From Micromonospora narathiwatensis (GTDB lineage Bacteria > Actinomycetota > Actinomycetes > Mycobacteriales > Micromonosporaceae): a stretch of DNA of 64,000 nucleotides. Below the pieces are notes generated by a model that was not told the origin of the DNA, ran no database searches, and saw nothing but the letters and a program-made list of their open reading frames with translations. Positions 11,198 to 20,129 of this stretch are shown one piece after another. The position numbers were made by a program, and so were the translations under genes. Every line of letters starts with the position of its first letter. Positions within the stretch are counted from its first letter, which is position 1. The stretch covers positions 992,001-1,056,000 of the forward strand of contig NZ_LT594324.1 in the NCBI RefSeq assembly GCF_900089605.1, in the 5' to 3' direction.

Positions 11198-12199
11198 ATG
11201 AGCGACGAGGAGCGCAGGGACTCGCTGGCCGACCAGGCCGCCGCCTGGGTCCCCCCGTGGCAGCGCTCCGCACCCCCGAAGCCCATCCCCGAGCCCGCCG
11301 CCGAGGCTGAGTCTGAGTCCGCCACGGAGGCCGAGCCCGCCGCGGAGGGCCAGCCGACGCCCGAGCCTGCCCCTGCGGACTCGCCTGACGCCGTACCTCA
11401 GCCCGCTGCAGATCTTGAAAGCGAAGAGCCCCCCGACGCGCCCACCCCTTCCAAGATCTCCACGGTCACCGGGACGGAGCCCCCGTCCGCTCCGGATCTT
11501 GGTACGGAGACGCCCCCGGAGGGGCCGAACGGCACCAAGATCCCCGAGGAGAGCGGCACCGGCGAGTCGGCTGGGGAGAGCGACGACGTCGGCGTACCCG
11601 CGAAGCGGGGGCGGCGGCGGGTGACGGCTGCGGCGGAGCCGGCACCCGAGTTGGGCGACGCGGAGCTGCGGGGGGCGCTGGAGGCGATCCTGCTGGTGGT
11701 GGACCAGCCGGTCAGCGAGCTGACCCTGGCCCAGGTGCTGGAGCAGTCCCCGGAGCGGATCGGCCCGATGCTTGACGACATCGCGGCCGGCTACACCGCC
11801 GCCGGGCACGGCTTCGAGCTGCGCCGGGCCGCCGGAGGCTGGCGGCTCTACACCCGCCCGGAATACGCCACCTACGTGGAGCGGTTCGTGCTGGACGGGC
11901 AGTCCGTACGGCTCACCCAGGCGGCGCTGGAGACCCTGGCCGTGGTCGCCTACAAGCAGCCGGTCACCCGGTCGCGGATCTCCGCCATCCGGGGTGTCAA
12001 CTGCGACGGGGTGCTCCGTACCCTGGTCTCCCGCGGCTTGGTCGAGGAGTGCGGCGCCGAACCGGACAGCGGGGCGTTCCTCTACCGAACCACCACGATG
12101 TTCCTGGAGAAGCTGGGGTTGAACTCGGTGGACGACCTGCCGCCGCTGGCCCCCTTCCTGCCCGACGACGTAGAAGAGCTTGCCGATGCGACGCGATGA
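11198..12199 (+). CDS. scpB: Segregation and condensation protein B with long acidic N-terminal tail
   Basis: The protein is 333 residues from ATG 11198, which has a GGAG site 7 bases upstream. The C-terminal two thirds is ScpB (ELRGALEAILLVVDQPVSEL, then two winged-helix domains with TQAALETLAVVAYKQPVTR). The first 145 or so residues are low-complexity Pro/Glu/Ala-rich and much longer than in typical ScpB (about 190 residues in total). The DNA for this tail contains GATCTTGG/CCAAGATC words in both orientations. It forms the SMC-ScpAB complex with scpA. The rsuA-like gene starts inside its last codons. Confidence 0.94.
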   Translation: MSDEERRDSLADQAAAWVPPWQRSAPPKPIPEPAAEAESESATEAEPAAEGQPTPEPAPADSPDAVPQPAADLESEEPPDAPTPSKISTVTGTEPPSAPDLGTETPPEGPNGTKIPEESGTGESAGESDDVGVPAKRGRRRVTAAAEPAPELGDAELRGALEAILLVVDQPVSELTLAQVLEQSPERIGPMLDDIAAGYTAAGHGFELRRAAGGWRLYTRPEYATYVERFVLDGQSVRLTQAALETLAVVAYKQPVTRSRISAIRGVNCDGVLRTLVSRGLVEECGAEPDSGAFLYRTTTMFLEKLGLNSVDDLPPLAPFLPDDVEELADATR

Positions 12200-12956
12200 C
12201 CGTGCCCCGAAGCCCGACGCCCCCGTGTACGACAGCACCGAGCGCCTCCAGAAGCTGCTCGCCGCCGCCGGGGTGGGCTCGCGGCGTGCCTGCGAGGATC
12301 TGATCTTCCGGCGGCGGGTCACCGTCAACGGCCGGGTCGCCCAGCTCGGCGACAAGGCCGACCCGACCCGCGACGTGATCCACGTCGACGGCGAGCGGCT
12401 GCAGGCCGACACCCGCCTGGTCTACCTGGCCATGAACAAGCCCCGAGGGGTCGTCTCCACGATGGCGGACGAGAAGGGCCGTGCCGCGCTGTCGGACTTC
12501 CTCGGCAACCGGGTGGAGCAGCGGGTCTACCACGTCGGGCGGCTCGACGCGGACAGCGAGGGCCTGCTGCTGCTCACCAACGACGGCACCCTCGCCCACC
12601 GGCTCATGCACCCGTCGTACGGGGTGCAGAAGACCTATCTCTGCGAGGTGGCCGGGCCGATCCCGCGCAACCTCGGCAAGCGGCTGGCCGCCGGGGTCGA
12701 GCTGGAGGACGGGCCGGTGAAGGTCGACTCGTTCCGGGTGGTGGACAGCCTGGGCAAGACCGCCCAGGTGGAGCTGACCCTGCACGAAGGGCGCAAGCAC
12801 ATCGTCCGGCGGCTGTTGGCCGAGGTCGGCCACCCGGTGAGCCGGCTGGTGCGTACCTCGATCGGACCGATCCGCCTTGGCGACCTGCGCGCCGGGCGGA
12901 CCCGGCGGCTCACCAACGCCGAGGTCGCCGCCCTGTTCAAGGCGGTGGGTGACTGA
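12186..12956 (+). CDS. RsuA/RluB-type rRNA pseudouridine synthase
   Basis: The protein is 256 residues from ATG 12186, which overlaps the end of scpB. An N-terminal S4 RNA-binding domain (LQKLLAAAGVGSRRACEDLI) is followed by the catalytic domain with GRLDADSEGLLLLTNDG, which carries the catalytic Asp, and the LHEGRKHIVRRLL motif. It isomerises uridine to pseudouridine in rRNA. It resembles the RluB/RsuA group, but which rRNA site it modifies cannot be told from sequence. The scpA-scpB-rluB-cmk-der order is conserved in many Gram-positive bacteria. Confidence 0.93.
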   Translation: MRRDDRAPKPDAPVYDSTERLQKLLAAAGVGSRRACEDLIFRRRVTVNGRVAQLGDKADPTRDVIHVDGERLQADTRLVYLAMNKPRGVVSTMADEKGRAALSDFLGNRVEQRVYHVGRLDADSEGLLLLTNDGTLAHRLMHPSYGVQKTYLCEVAGPIPRNLGKRLAAGVELEDGPVKVDSFRVVDSLGKTAQVELTLHEGRKHIVRRLLAEVGHPVSRLVRTSIGPIRLGDLRAGRTRRLTNAEVAALFKAVGD

Positions 12957-13197
12957 CCGGTCGTTGCGGGTACGCGCCCCGGTAGGCTTCCTCGCGGCCG
13001 GCGACGGCTCCGGGTCGTGGCGCGGCGTCAGCCGCGCCGAGTCGGAGTTGTCGGGGCATCCCCGCGGGTGTCGCGGGTCGCGTCCGGTGACGTCGCCGCG
13101 CGGCCCGCCACGGGCGCGGGCATCATTGACGAGGACAACCGCTCAACGGCGCCGGACCCACCGGCGACCGGCGAGGTACGGGCTGAGGAGGCACACG

Positions 13198-13878
13198 GTG
13201 GGGGAGAACGAACGGACCGGGCGGTGCGTGGTCGCGGTGGACGGGCCATCCGGTTCGGGCAAGTCCACCGTCTCGCGGCGGCTAGCCGTCGACGTCGGGG
13301 CCCGCTACCTCGACACCGGCGCGATGTACCGGGCGCTCACCTGGGCGGTGCTGCGCTCCGGCGTCGACCTGACCGACACCGAGTCGGTGGCCAAGGTCGC
13401 CAGCGAGGTCGACCTGCACATCGGGACCGACCCCCAGGGGTACGGCGTGACCGCTGACGGCGTCGACGTGGCCAAGGAGATCCGCGGTCCCGAGGTGACC
13501 ACCGCGGTCTCCGCCGTGGCCGCCGTATCGGCCGTACGCGAGCTGCTGGTCGCCCGGCAGCGCCAGATGATCGCGAACGCCGGCCGGATCGTGGTCGAGG
13601 GTCGCGACATCGGCTCGGTGGTGGCCCCGGACGCCGACCTGAAGGTCTACCTGACCGCCTCGGAGACGGCCCGCGCCCAGCGGCGCAGCGCCGAGGACGC
13701 CGCCGACGTCGCCGCGACCGCCGCCGACCTGGCCCGCCGCGACAAGCTCGACTCGACCCGCAAGGTCGACCCGCTCCAGCAGGCCCCGGACGCGGTCGTG
13801 CTGGACACCACCGAACTGGGCATCGACGAGGTCGTCGCCCGGCTGCGCGAGATGCTCACCGAGCGGGGTGTGGCGTGA
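13198..13878 (+). CDS. cmk: Cytidylate kinase
   Basis: The 226-residue protein phosphorylates CMP/dCMP with ATP. Its P-loop [19 protein letters not shown] is at about residues 11-29, followed by [14 protein letters not shown], which binds the nucleotide monophosphate, and [15 protein letters not shown]. The start is GTG 13198, preceded by GAGGAGG. The reading frame is open further upstream, but that part has no family similarity. Its final GTGA overlaps the start of der. Confidence 0.96.
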   Translation: MGENERTGRCVVAVDGPSGSGKSTVSRRLAVDVGARYLDTGAMYRALTWAVLRSGVDLTDTESVAKVASEVDLHIGTDPQGYGVTADGVDVAKEIRGPEVTTAVSAVAAVSAVRELLVARQRQMIANAGRIVVEGRDIGSVVAPDADLKVYLTASETARAQRRSAEDAADVAATAADLARRDKLDSTRKVDPLQQAPDAVVLDTTELGIDEVVARLREMLTERGVA

Positions 13879-15281
13879 CCGAGACGAGTGACGGCTGGGT
13901 CGAGCTGCGCGATCCGGAGTTCGACGCCGAGGAGCAGGCCGGCCCGCAGCCGGTGGTGGCCGTGGTCGGCCGCCCCAACGTGGGCAAGTCGACGCTGGTC
14001 AACCGGATCATCGGCCGCCGGCAGGCGGTCGTCGAGGACATTCCCGGCGTGACCCGCGACCGGGTCCCGTACGACGCTCAGTGGAACGGCCGGGCGTTCA
14101 CCGTGGTGGACACCGGCGGCTGGGAACCCGACGCGAAGGACCGGGCCGCGGCGATCGCCGCGCAGGCCGAGGCCGCCGTCACCACCGCCGACGTGGTGCT
14201 CTTCGTGGTCGACGCGACGGTCGGCTCGACCGATGTGGACGAGGCCGCGGTGAAGATGCTGCGCCGCAGCGCCAAGCCGGTCATCCTGGTGGGGAACAAG
14301 GCCGACAACGCCGCCGTCGAGATGGAGGCGACCGCGCTGTGGTCGCTCGGCCTCGGTGAGCCGTACCCGGTGTCGGCGCTGCACGGGCGCGGCTCCGGCG
14401 ACCTGCTCGACGCCATCATGGACGCCCTGCCCGAGGCCCCAAAGGTGGTGGAGCACCGGCCCCGCGGCCCGCGCCGGGTGGCCCTGGTGGGCCGGCCCAA
14501 CGTCGGCAAGTCCAGCCTGCTCAACCGTTTCTCCGGTGAGGAGCGGGCGGTGGTCGACTCGGTCGCCGGCACCACCGTCGACCCGGTCGACAGCCTGGCG
14601 GAGATCGGCGGGGAAACCTGGCAGCTGGTGGACACCGCCGGCCTGCGCAAGCGGGTGGGCAAGGCCAGCGGCACCGAGTACTACGCCAGCCTGCGTACCG
14701 CCTCGGCGATCGAGGCGGCCGAGGTGGCGGTGGTGCTGCTCGACGCCAGCGAGGTGATCAGCGAGCAGGACCAGCGGATCCTCACCATGGTCGTGGAGGC
14801 CGGCCGGGCCCTGGTCATCGCGTTCAACAAGTGGGACCTGGTCGACGCCGACCGCCGCTACTACCTGGACAAGGAGATCGACCGGGAACTGCGCCGCATC
14901 CCCTGGGCGATCCGGCTCAACCTGTCGGCGAAGACCGGCCGGGCGGTCGACAAGCTTGCCCCGGCCCTGCGTAAGGCCCTGGCGAGCTGGGAGACGCGGA
15001 TCCCCACCGCGCAGCTCAACCAGTGGCTCACCGCCCTGGTCCAGGCCACCCCGCACCCGGTACGCGGCGGTCGCGCGCCGCGCATCCTCTTCGCCACCCA
15101 GGCCGGGGTGGCCCCGCCGCGCTTCGTGCTGTTCACCACCGGTCCGCTGGACGCCGGCTACCAGCGCTTCGTCGAGCGCAAGCTCCGTGAGGAGTTCGGC
15201 TACGAGGGCAGCCCGATCGAGATCTCGGTACGCCCTCGCAAGAAGGTCGGTCCGGGCGGGCGCGGCAAGGCCCACGGCTGA
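13875..15281 (+). CDS. der: Ribosome biogenesis GTPase Der/EngA
   Basis: The 468-residue protein has two tandem GTPase domains. Each has a P-loop GRPNVGKS (about residues 34 and 206), a DTGG/DTAG switch II motif, and NKAD or NKWD specificity motifs. A C-terminal KH-like domain follows. It acts in 50S subunit assembly. The GTG start at 13875 overlaps the cmk stop. It is the last core gene before the tRNA and the mobile region. Confidence 0.97.
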   Translation: MTETSDGWVELRDPEFDAEEQAGPQPVVAVVGRPNVGKSTLVNRIIGRRQAVVEDIPGVTRDRVPYDAQWNGRAFTVVDTGGWEPDAKDRAAAIAAQAEAAVTTADVVLFVVDATVGSTDVDEAAVKMLRRSAKPVILVGNKADNAAVEMEATALWSLGLGEPYPVSALHGRGSGDLLDAIMDALPEAPKVVEHRPRGPRRVALVGRPNVGKSSLLNRFSGEERAVVDSVAGTTVDPVDSLAEIGGETWQLVDTAGLRKRVGKASGTEYYASLRTASAIEAAEVAVVLLDASEVISEQDQRILTMVVEAGRALVIAFNKWDLVDADRRYYLDKEIDRELRRIPWAIRLNLSAKTGRAVDKLAPALRKALASWETRIPTAQLNQWLTALVQATPHPVRGGRAPRILFATQAGVAPPRFVLFTTGPLDAGYQRFVERKLREEFGYEGSPIEISVRPRKKVGPGGRGKAHG

Positions 15282-15421
15282 CCCTGGTCACCTCCCCCGC
15301 CGGGCAGGGCCGGCCTGGGCCGTCACCGAGGCCGCCGCGCGGCGGGGGAGGGGCCTGTGCGCGGTACGAAGATCCTGCGCTAAGCTGTACCGGCTGCCGC
15401 AGGGGAGACCCGGCGGGGCAT

Positions 15422-15495
<74 letters not shown>

Positions 15496-15512
15496 CAGAG
15501 TTTCAGCAGGTC

Positions 15513-15546
15513 AAGGCCTTGATTCACTTCGGTGAGTCGGGGCCTT
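15513..15546 (+). terminator. Hairpin terminator after tRNA-Pro
   Basis: AAGGCC (15513-15518) pairs with GGCCTT (15541-15546), and inside it GATTCAC pairs with GTGAGTC (one G-T pair) around a TTCG loop. There is no long T tract, which is usual for actinobacterial terminators. Confidence 0.65.
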
Positions 15547-15575
15547 CTTGCTGTTCCGTCTCACAATTCATCACG

Positions 15576-15604
15576 TACGCCCGTACTGCTGAATTTCGGG
15601 CGTA
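15576..15604 (-). terminator. Hairpin downstream of the integrase gene
   Basis: TACGCCCG (15576-15583) is perfectly complementary to CGGGCGTA (15597-15604), with a 13-base loop. It lies 4 bases beyond the integrase stop and could end integrase transcription or be part of the attachment region. Confidence 0.45.
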
Positions 15605-15608
15605 GGAG

Positions 15609-16790
15609 TCACCCGAACAGCCCGGATTCGAGGTGCTCGGCTGCCACCTTCAGGTGGCTGCTGTCGGGGTGGACGTAGACCCGTTTGGCGAGCGTGCCGC
15701 CGTCGGCGTGGCCGGCCCAGGCGGCCAGCACGACGTCGGGCACACCGGCGGCGGCGAGGTAGGTCAGGCATGCGTGCCGCGCGTCGTACGGCCGAACCTT
15801 GCGGACACCGACCTTGGCCATCAGCTCGTACACCCGGCGGCGGAGCCAGTCGGTGCGTTGCGGCTGGCCGAGTTCGTTGACCAGGACGTAGCCGCTGTCG
15901 ACGTAGGCGTTGCCGGCCTTCAGACGCTCCTTCTTCTGCAGGGTGTGGAACGCCTTCAGCGCCTTCGTTACCGTTGCCGGCATCGGCAGGCCGCGCTTGC
16001 CGGCCACCGACTTGGCCTCCTTCTCCTCGATCTCGCCGTCGACGAGCGTCCGGGTGTTCTCCCCGGCCGCGATCGTGCCGGCCTCGAAGTCGACATCGGA
16101 CCAGCGCAGCCCGCACACCTCGGCGGGTCGTAGGCCCATCAGCGACAGCAAGCAGACGGCGTACAGGCGTTCGCCCGTGATGCCGGTCAGGAACGTCTTC
16201 ACCTCCTCCTGGGTCCAGGGCTTGCGCTCAGCCTGTGCCTCGGCTGCGGCCTTCGCGGCAGCCCTGGGGATGGTGACGAACGCTGCGACGTTGCGGACCA
16301 CGAGTTGGCGGCGAACCGCCACGTTCAGCGCGGTCCGGAGGCGGCCGAGCGTCAGGCGCACCGATCGGACACCCAAGCCCGTTCCCGGTTTGCCGCCGCG
16401 TTTCCGGCCCTCCGTCAGCATCCAGTCGACCAACGCCTCGATGTCGGCCTCGGTGATGTCTTGGAGTGGCTGTCCGCCGAGACGCGCCCGGACCGGCAGG
16501 AGCGCGTCCCGGTAGTTGGCGGCGGTGGCCTTCTCCACGTCACGGGTGGCCGACGTCAACCACTCGTCGAGGAACTCGTCCACCGTGATCTTGCCGGGTT
16601 TGACGTACGTGCCGCGGTCGGTCTCGTGCTTGATCCGGGCGTATTCGGCCCTGGCTTCCTTTCTGGTGTCGAAGGTGTAGGTCCGCTGGTCCCGGCGTCC
16701 GTCCGGCTTGCGCCCGACGTCGATGACGAAGCGGTAGCGGGTCTTGCCGCTGCGAAGGATGATCTTCTTGATCGGGTCCGACGTACTCAC
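15609..16790 (-). CDS. int: Tyrosine site-specific integrase of the element
   Basis: The 393-residue integrase has an arm-binding N-terminal domain (RYRFVIDVGRKPDGRRDQRT), a SAM-like core-binding domain from about residue 65 (TVDEFLDEWLTSATRDVEK), and a catalytic domain. Catalytic signatures are the first Arg in SLMGLRPAEVCGL, DARHACLTYLAAAG (Tyr replaces the usual first His of the HxxRH box), and WAGHADGG...RVYVH with the nucleophilic Tyr. It should recombine attP with the 3' part of tRNA-Pro. It is divergent from the small gene at 17002, and three 13-bp tandem repeats lie between them. Confidence 0.95.
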   Translation of the reverse strand: MSTSDPIKKIILRSGKTRYRFVIDVGRKPDGRRDQRTYTFDTRKEARAEYARIKHETDRGTYVKPGKITVDEFLDEWLTSATRDVEKATAANYRDALLPVRARLGGQPLQDITEADIEALVDWMLTEGRKRGGKPGTGLGVRSVRLTLGRLRTALNVAVRRQLVVRNVAAFVTIPRAAAKAAAEAQAERKPWTQEEVKTFLTGITGERLYAVCLLSLMGLRPAEVCGLRWSDVDFEAGTIAAGENTRTLVDGEIEEKEAKSVAGKRGLPMPATVTKALKAFHTLQKKERLKAGNAYVDSGYVLVNELGQPQRTDWLRRRVYELMAKVGVRKVRPYDARHACLTYLAAAGVPDVVLAAWAGHADGGTLAKRVYVHPDSSHLKVAAEHLESGLFG

Positions 16791-16870
16791 GCTGGTCGTG
16801 CTCCTTTCGTTGGGGGATGCGCTGGTGCTCTGGCGTCAACGCCTGACACACCGGCCGGTCACGAGGTAAT

Positions 16871-16909
16871 GGTACCTTCTTTTGGTACCTATTTTCGGTA
16901 CAGATTTGT
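16871..16909. repeat. Three 13-bp tandem repeats (GGTAC...) in the int/17002 intergenic region
   Basis: GGTACCTTCTTTT, GGTACCTATTTTC and GGTACAGATTTGT begin at 16871, 16884 and 16897 with an exact 13-bp period. They form an AT-rich island between divergent genes. They could be operator sites or integrase/excisionase arm sites. Confidence 0.7.
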
Positions 16910-17001
16910 CCGTGCGGTGGCGGATGGTGGTGGGCGATGTGGAATGTGGGAACCTCGACTCGTCATCCAGCCGTTCGAGCCGCTCGCCAAGGAGTTGAGG
17001 C

Positions 17002-17250
17002 ATGCCGCGACAGCGTCCTGTCGCCGATAACCTGCCACCGTTGCCTGCGCGAGAGAAGCGGGATCAGCAGGTCAAGATCCGGCTCATGCCTTCGGAGATA
17101 GAGAGGCTGGCGGTGTTGCGGCCTGACCTCACGCCATCCGGGATTCTCGCGTTGCTCGTCGACGACGTGCTCGCTGGGCGGTATCGGCCGGCGTGGGCTG
17201 CCGCTGCACCCGATGATGCTGAAGCGGGCGGGCCCCAGCGGTCGGCGTAG
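17002..17250 (+). CDS. Small basic protein, possible ribbon-helix-helix
   Basis: The 82-residue protein reads as a normal protein from ATG 17002: a disordered start, then QQVKIRLMPSEIERLAVLRP and SGILALLVDDVLAG, which fits a short strand followed by two helices, as in ribbon-helix-helix DNA-binding proteins. It is divergent from int and meets the excisionase-like gene tail to tail with no gap. A regulatory or accessory recombination role is inferred from position only. Confidence 0.55.
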   Translation: MPRQRPVADNLPPLPAREKRDQQVKIRLMPSEIERLAVLRPDLTPSGILALLVDDVLAGRYRPAWAAAAPDDAEAGGPQRSA

Positions 17251-17502
17251 TCACCTGTCCGTCCGGTCTGGATGATTCTCGCGGTCGGTCTTCTGCCGTT
17301 CGATGCCAATGAGCTTGAGCAGGTCCGCCGTGCGGACGCGGTAGGAGGTTCCGATCCGAAGGACTGGGCACGGGAAGGTCCCGCTCTTCGCCAAGTCGTA
17401 GGCCTTCGTGCGGCCCACGCCGAGAGCGCGAGCGGCGGTCGCGAGATCGACCACCGCGGGTAGTTGGAGTAGCTCGTCCCGGTTGAGAGCGCTGGCGATC
17501 AT
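17251..17502 (-). CDS. xis: Excisionase-like helix-turn-helix protein
   Basis: The protein is 83 residues from ATG 17502, preceded by AAGGAG at a normal distance. The MerR/excisionase-type helix-turn-helix is visible as VDLATAARALGVGRTKAYDL, followed by the wing GTFPCPVLRIGTSYRV. Proteins of this kind next to tyrosine integrases bend attachment-site DNA and set the direction of recombination. It lies 460 bp from int in the same direction, with the small 17002 gene between them on the other strand. Confidence 0.8.
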   Translation of the reverse strand: MIASALNRDELLQLPAVVDLATAARALGVGRTKAYDLAKSGTFPCPVLRIGTSYRVRTADLLKLIGIERQKTDRENHPDRTDR

Positions 17503-17528
17503 CACCCTGCTCCTTAGGTCGAGGGGAG

Positions 17529-17547
17529 CGGACGCCGGGGGCGTCCG
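17529..17547. promoter_or_regulatory. Palindrome upstream of the excisionase-like gene
   Basis: CGGACGCC (17529-17536) and GGCGTCCG (17540-17547) are perfect inverted repeats with a 3-base spacer, 26 bases upstream of the ATG at 17502. It could be an operator or a leader hairpin. Confidence 0.4.
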
Positions 17548-17564
17548 GCTGGAGAGGCACGGTT

Positions 17565-17631
17565 CGACATGCCTCGACATGACCATCCGCTCCGGGCGTT
17601 GCCCGCGGCGCTACCCGTCTCCTACGACATG
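17565..17631. repeat. Three CGACATG boxes upstream of the excisionase-like gene
   Basis: CGACATG occurs at 17565, 17575 and 17625. The first two are exactly 10 bp apart, one helical turn. This spacing suggests a protein-binding site in the control region of the divergent or minus-strand promoter. Confidence 0.35.
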
Positions 17632-17954
17632 ACTCAGAACGTTGGTAACGCCTCGTTCTCCGAAGCACCCGTCGCCGTATGCCATCAGCGAACGCTTTGA
17701 TGGCGCCGCAGCCGACGGGGCCGACTCGCTTCATGTGAGGTCGGCAACTGGTCACGCCCGGTAGGTGATCCCGTGGCCCGTGCGGCGCATCTAGCGGCGG
17801 GGGTGCCACCGGCGGACCGAGCGTAGCGAGGCCCCACTTGCCGCCGGGCGAGCTTGCGGTACGCCCTCCAGGTGCAGGCCTGGGCGATCCGCTGATGGGC
17901 GAGGGTCGGGATCGCGAGGGCGGGGGCCCTCGCACCGGTGCAGGCTGGGCGGTT

Positions 17955-18140
17955 GCCCTGCGCCGGTGCGGGGTGGCACAGCCCGTCCCGGGCGAGCATG
18001 GCCAGGCCGATTAGAGCGTGTGGTTGTGGAATCCGAACGCGATGTGGGCGGTCAGCCGCAGCTTGGTGTTGACGGTCTCGACAAGGGCGGTGGACAGCCA
18101 GTGCTCAATGCTGATCTCGACGGCGGTGCGGTGACGCACG
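17955..18140 (-). pseudogene. Remnant of an ISL3-family transposase C-terminus
   Basis: On the minus strand one frame reads WLSTALVETVNTKLRLTAHI and then AFGF. A second frame continues as LIGLAMLARDGLC. Together these match the end of ISL3-family transposases, which typically read VEx(T/V)NTKxRLxxRIAFGF...ALIxLAML. A frameshift and stop separate the parts and no N-terminal domain is present. The surrounding 17640-18298 contains no convincing intact gene; it also holds an 8-bp inverted repeat (GCGAGGGC 17914-17921, GCCCTCGC 17926-17933). Confidence 0.65.
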
Positions 18141-18298
18141 ACGTGACCGGGGGGTGCGGCTGCTGGACGTTAGCCAGTCCGTCCTTGGGTGCCAATGCCC
18201 GATGCAGACGGGGATGGGTGCGTTCAATGCGGTCCAGCTGAGGCTCTTGGGCGGTGCTGGTCGGCAGACGCGTCTGCTACATGAGAGACAATCGCTGA

Positions 18299-19240
18299 AT
18301 GCCCTCACTTCCGCCGCCACAGGACCGAGACCTTCCACTGTTTGTCTACGGCTCGCTGAAGCCCGGAGAGCTGGCCTTCGGTCTGATTGAGCCGTTTGTC
18401 AACGGCACCCGGCCCATTGAGGCCACCGTTGCCGGTCTGATCAGGCTGCGTGATGGACTGCCGTTGTTCGATCCCTCGGCTACCGGGCGTGTCCGCGGCT
18501 TTCTTCTCTTCTTCAGTGCGAGCAAGGCCGATGAGGCCTGGAACATCGTGGCCGACTTTGAGCCAGGCACCCAGTACAGCTGGGAGACGACCGAGGCCGT
18601 GACTGAAGATGGCCGGAGCGTCATGGCCAACGTTCTTGCCGGCGCGAAGCTGCAGCACGGGGTTTCTGGAGATCCAGTACCGGAATGGTCCGCCGGTCAT
18701 GATCCGGTTCTTGGTGAGGGACTGGCCGAGGCCCGGCGGCTCGTGTTGGAGGCAGCGCCGCAGGGCGTGCGGGCGCAACCGGACGGCCCCGAGTTCTGGC
18801 GTCAGTTCTTCCGCCTGCAGGCGTCCTACCTCCTGCTGTGGAGCGTCGTGGAACGATATACAGCGCTCCGCTACGGGCCAGCGCTAGAGCCCGGGCCCCG
18901 GGTTCGCCGGCTAGGCGACGACCCTGCGTTCCAAGCTGCCCTCAAGACCGTGGGCGCCAAGCACGGCAGTGTGGTGGACAGCAGAGATCCCACCGACACG
19001 ATCAAGTTGAGGCCGGACGGCACCGGTGGCGCCCGCTATTACTACCAAGTCCGCTCGAACCTGTCTCATCGGGGAAAGGGCGCGTTTCGGGATGCACGCC
19101 TGGTGCTGAAGGCGGTTGTCGAACTGCATGACGCAATGCTGGTTTTGCTGGCCCAGCATGTTCCGATCGCCGTGGATTCTGGTCTGGGTGAGGTTCGTTT
19201 GCGGCACCTGCTGCCTGCTGGGGTGACGGAGCGCTGGTGA
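18299..19240 (+). CDS. GGCT/AIG2-fold protein fused to a HEPN-like domain
   Basis: The 313-residue protein has two parts. Residues 1 to about 130 look like the gamma-glutamylcyclotransferase/AIG2 fold (LPLFVYGSLKPGELAFGLIE is the nucleotide-like binding loop, followed by VRGFLLFF). The C-terminal third is helical and holds RSNLSH inside YYYQVRSNLSHRGKGAF, an Rx4H motif typical of HEPN ribonuclease or binding domains. HEPN proteins often act in defence or toxin systems. The codon use is less GC-rich than the core genes, and it lies between an IS remnant and another hypothetical gene. The fusion is my reading of motifs; activity is unproven. Confidence 0.65.
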   Translation: MPSLPPPQDRDLPLFVYGSLKPGELAFGLIEPFVNGTRPIEATVAGLIRLRDGLPLFDPSATGRVRGFLLFFSASKADEAWNIVADFEPGTQYSWETTEAVTEDGRSVMANVLAGAKLQHGVSGDPVPEWSAGHDPVLGEGLAEARRLVLEAAPQGVRAQPDGPEFWRQFFRLQASYLLLWSVVERYTALRYGPALEPGPRVRRLGDDPAFQAALKTVGAKHGSVVDSRDPTDTIKLRPDGTGGARYYYQVRSNLSHRGKGAFRDARLVLKAVVELHDAMLVLLAQHVPIAVDSGLGEVRLRHLLPAGVTERW

Positions 19241-19349
19241 CCGGTAGGTCTCTGAACACCAGCACGACGGAGGTGAGACTTGGCCATCGATACGGCAACC
19301 CACCTCTAAGTAAGCATCGATCGGCAAGCGGAGCGCCCGATCCGAGAAC

Positions 19350-20009
19350 ATGTCGTACGGTGTGCCTACCGTGGCGTGCGTGATCTCTGACTTCACCGCC
19401 GCATGGGTGCCGTACCAGCCGTTCCGAGAGTTCGCCACCGCTGCAGCGGTGGCGATGCGCTGGGCGGAGGGCCAGGCCGCGCAGCGCCTGCTGTCCGCCG
19501 TCCTGGTCACAGACCGTAAGGGCGAGTACCACGGCGAAGCGCTATTCGAGCCGTACCTGAAGGGCCGGCATGCCTCGCCGCGATCTCCGCGCGTCGACGT
19601 GTGCCCCGGGGCGGTGATCGCGCACGCGCCCACGCCAGAGGCGCTGGCGGTGGCGACGCGGCTGGCGCGCGGCAACGCCCTGGTCGTGGTGGAGCATCCG
19701 AGTCCATGGCGGTTGGCAGGCTGGGCCGGCGCCGTCGGCGCGCTCGACCTTGACACCGGCGAGACCACCGTGCTGGACCTGCGGCTTCGCGAGTGCCTGG
19801 ACGAGCTGGTGCGCTACGGCAACAACGGTTACGCCCGCGGGTACGGTCGCGACGGAGCCCACCGGGTGCTGGCCGACATGGCCGCTGGCGGGCTGCTCGA
19901 ACGCGACGTCGTGCTCAGCGCGCTCAGCGCCTACGAGGTCTCCCCGCGCGCCCAGCTGGTCATCGCCGGTCTAATCGACAAGGTTACGACGATGACCACT
20001 CACCAATGA
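19350..20009 (+). CDS. Hypothetical protein in the ICE left arm
   Basis: The 219-residue soluble protein has no signal peptide or membrane helix. I do not recognise the family. Notable segments are YGNNGYARGYGRDGAHRVLA and a C-terminal helical part (LSALSAYEVSPRAQLVIAGL). It lies 109 bp after the GGCT-HEPN gene and 120 bp before the sigma-factor gene, all in the same direction. The start ATG 19350 lacks a clear ribosome site, so a nearby GTG could be used instead. Confidence 0.6.
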   Translation: MSYGVPTVACVISDFTAAWVPYQPFREFATAAAVAMRWAEGQAAQRLLSAVLVTDRKGEYHGEALFEPYLKGRHASPRSPRVDVCPGAVIAHAPTPEALAVATRLARGNALVVVEHPSPWRLAGWAGAVGALDLDTGETTVLDLRLRECLDELVRYGNNGYARGYGRDGAHRVLADMAAGGLLERDVVLSALSAYEVSPRAQLVIAGLIDKVTTMTTHQ

Positions 20010-20041
20010 CCTGCGGGAACCTCCCCTAAAAAATCTTGGAG

Positions 20042-20061
20042 AAAGAGTGGCGGGTAATCGG
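20042..20061 (+). promoter_or_regulatory. 20-bp repeat, copy 1, upstream of the sigma factor
   Basis: AAAGAGTGGCGGGTAATCGG is identical to 21200-21219. Similarity continues for about 15 more bases to CGCACATA here and GGCACATA there. It ends 68 bases before the sigma-factor ATG, almost the same distance as copy 2 to its gene, which suggests a shared promoter or operator. Confidence 0.6.
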
Positions 20062-20129
20062 ACCGGCCGCACATAGGAGAGGACGTCCGGTGAGTCCTTC
20101 AGCGGACGCACCGCACCGAGAAGGGCGCC

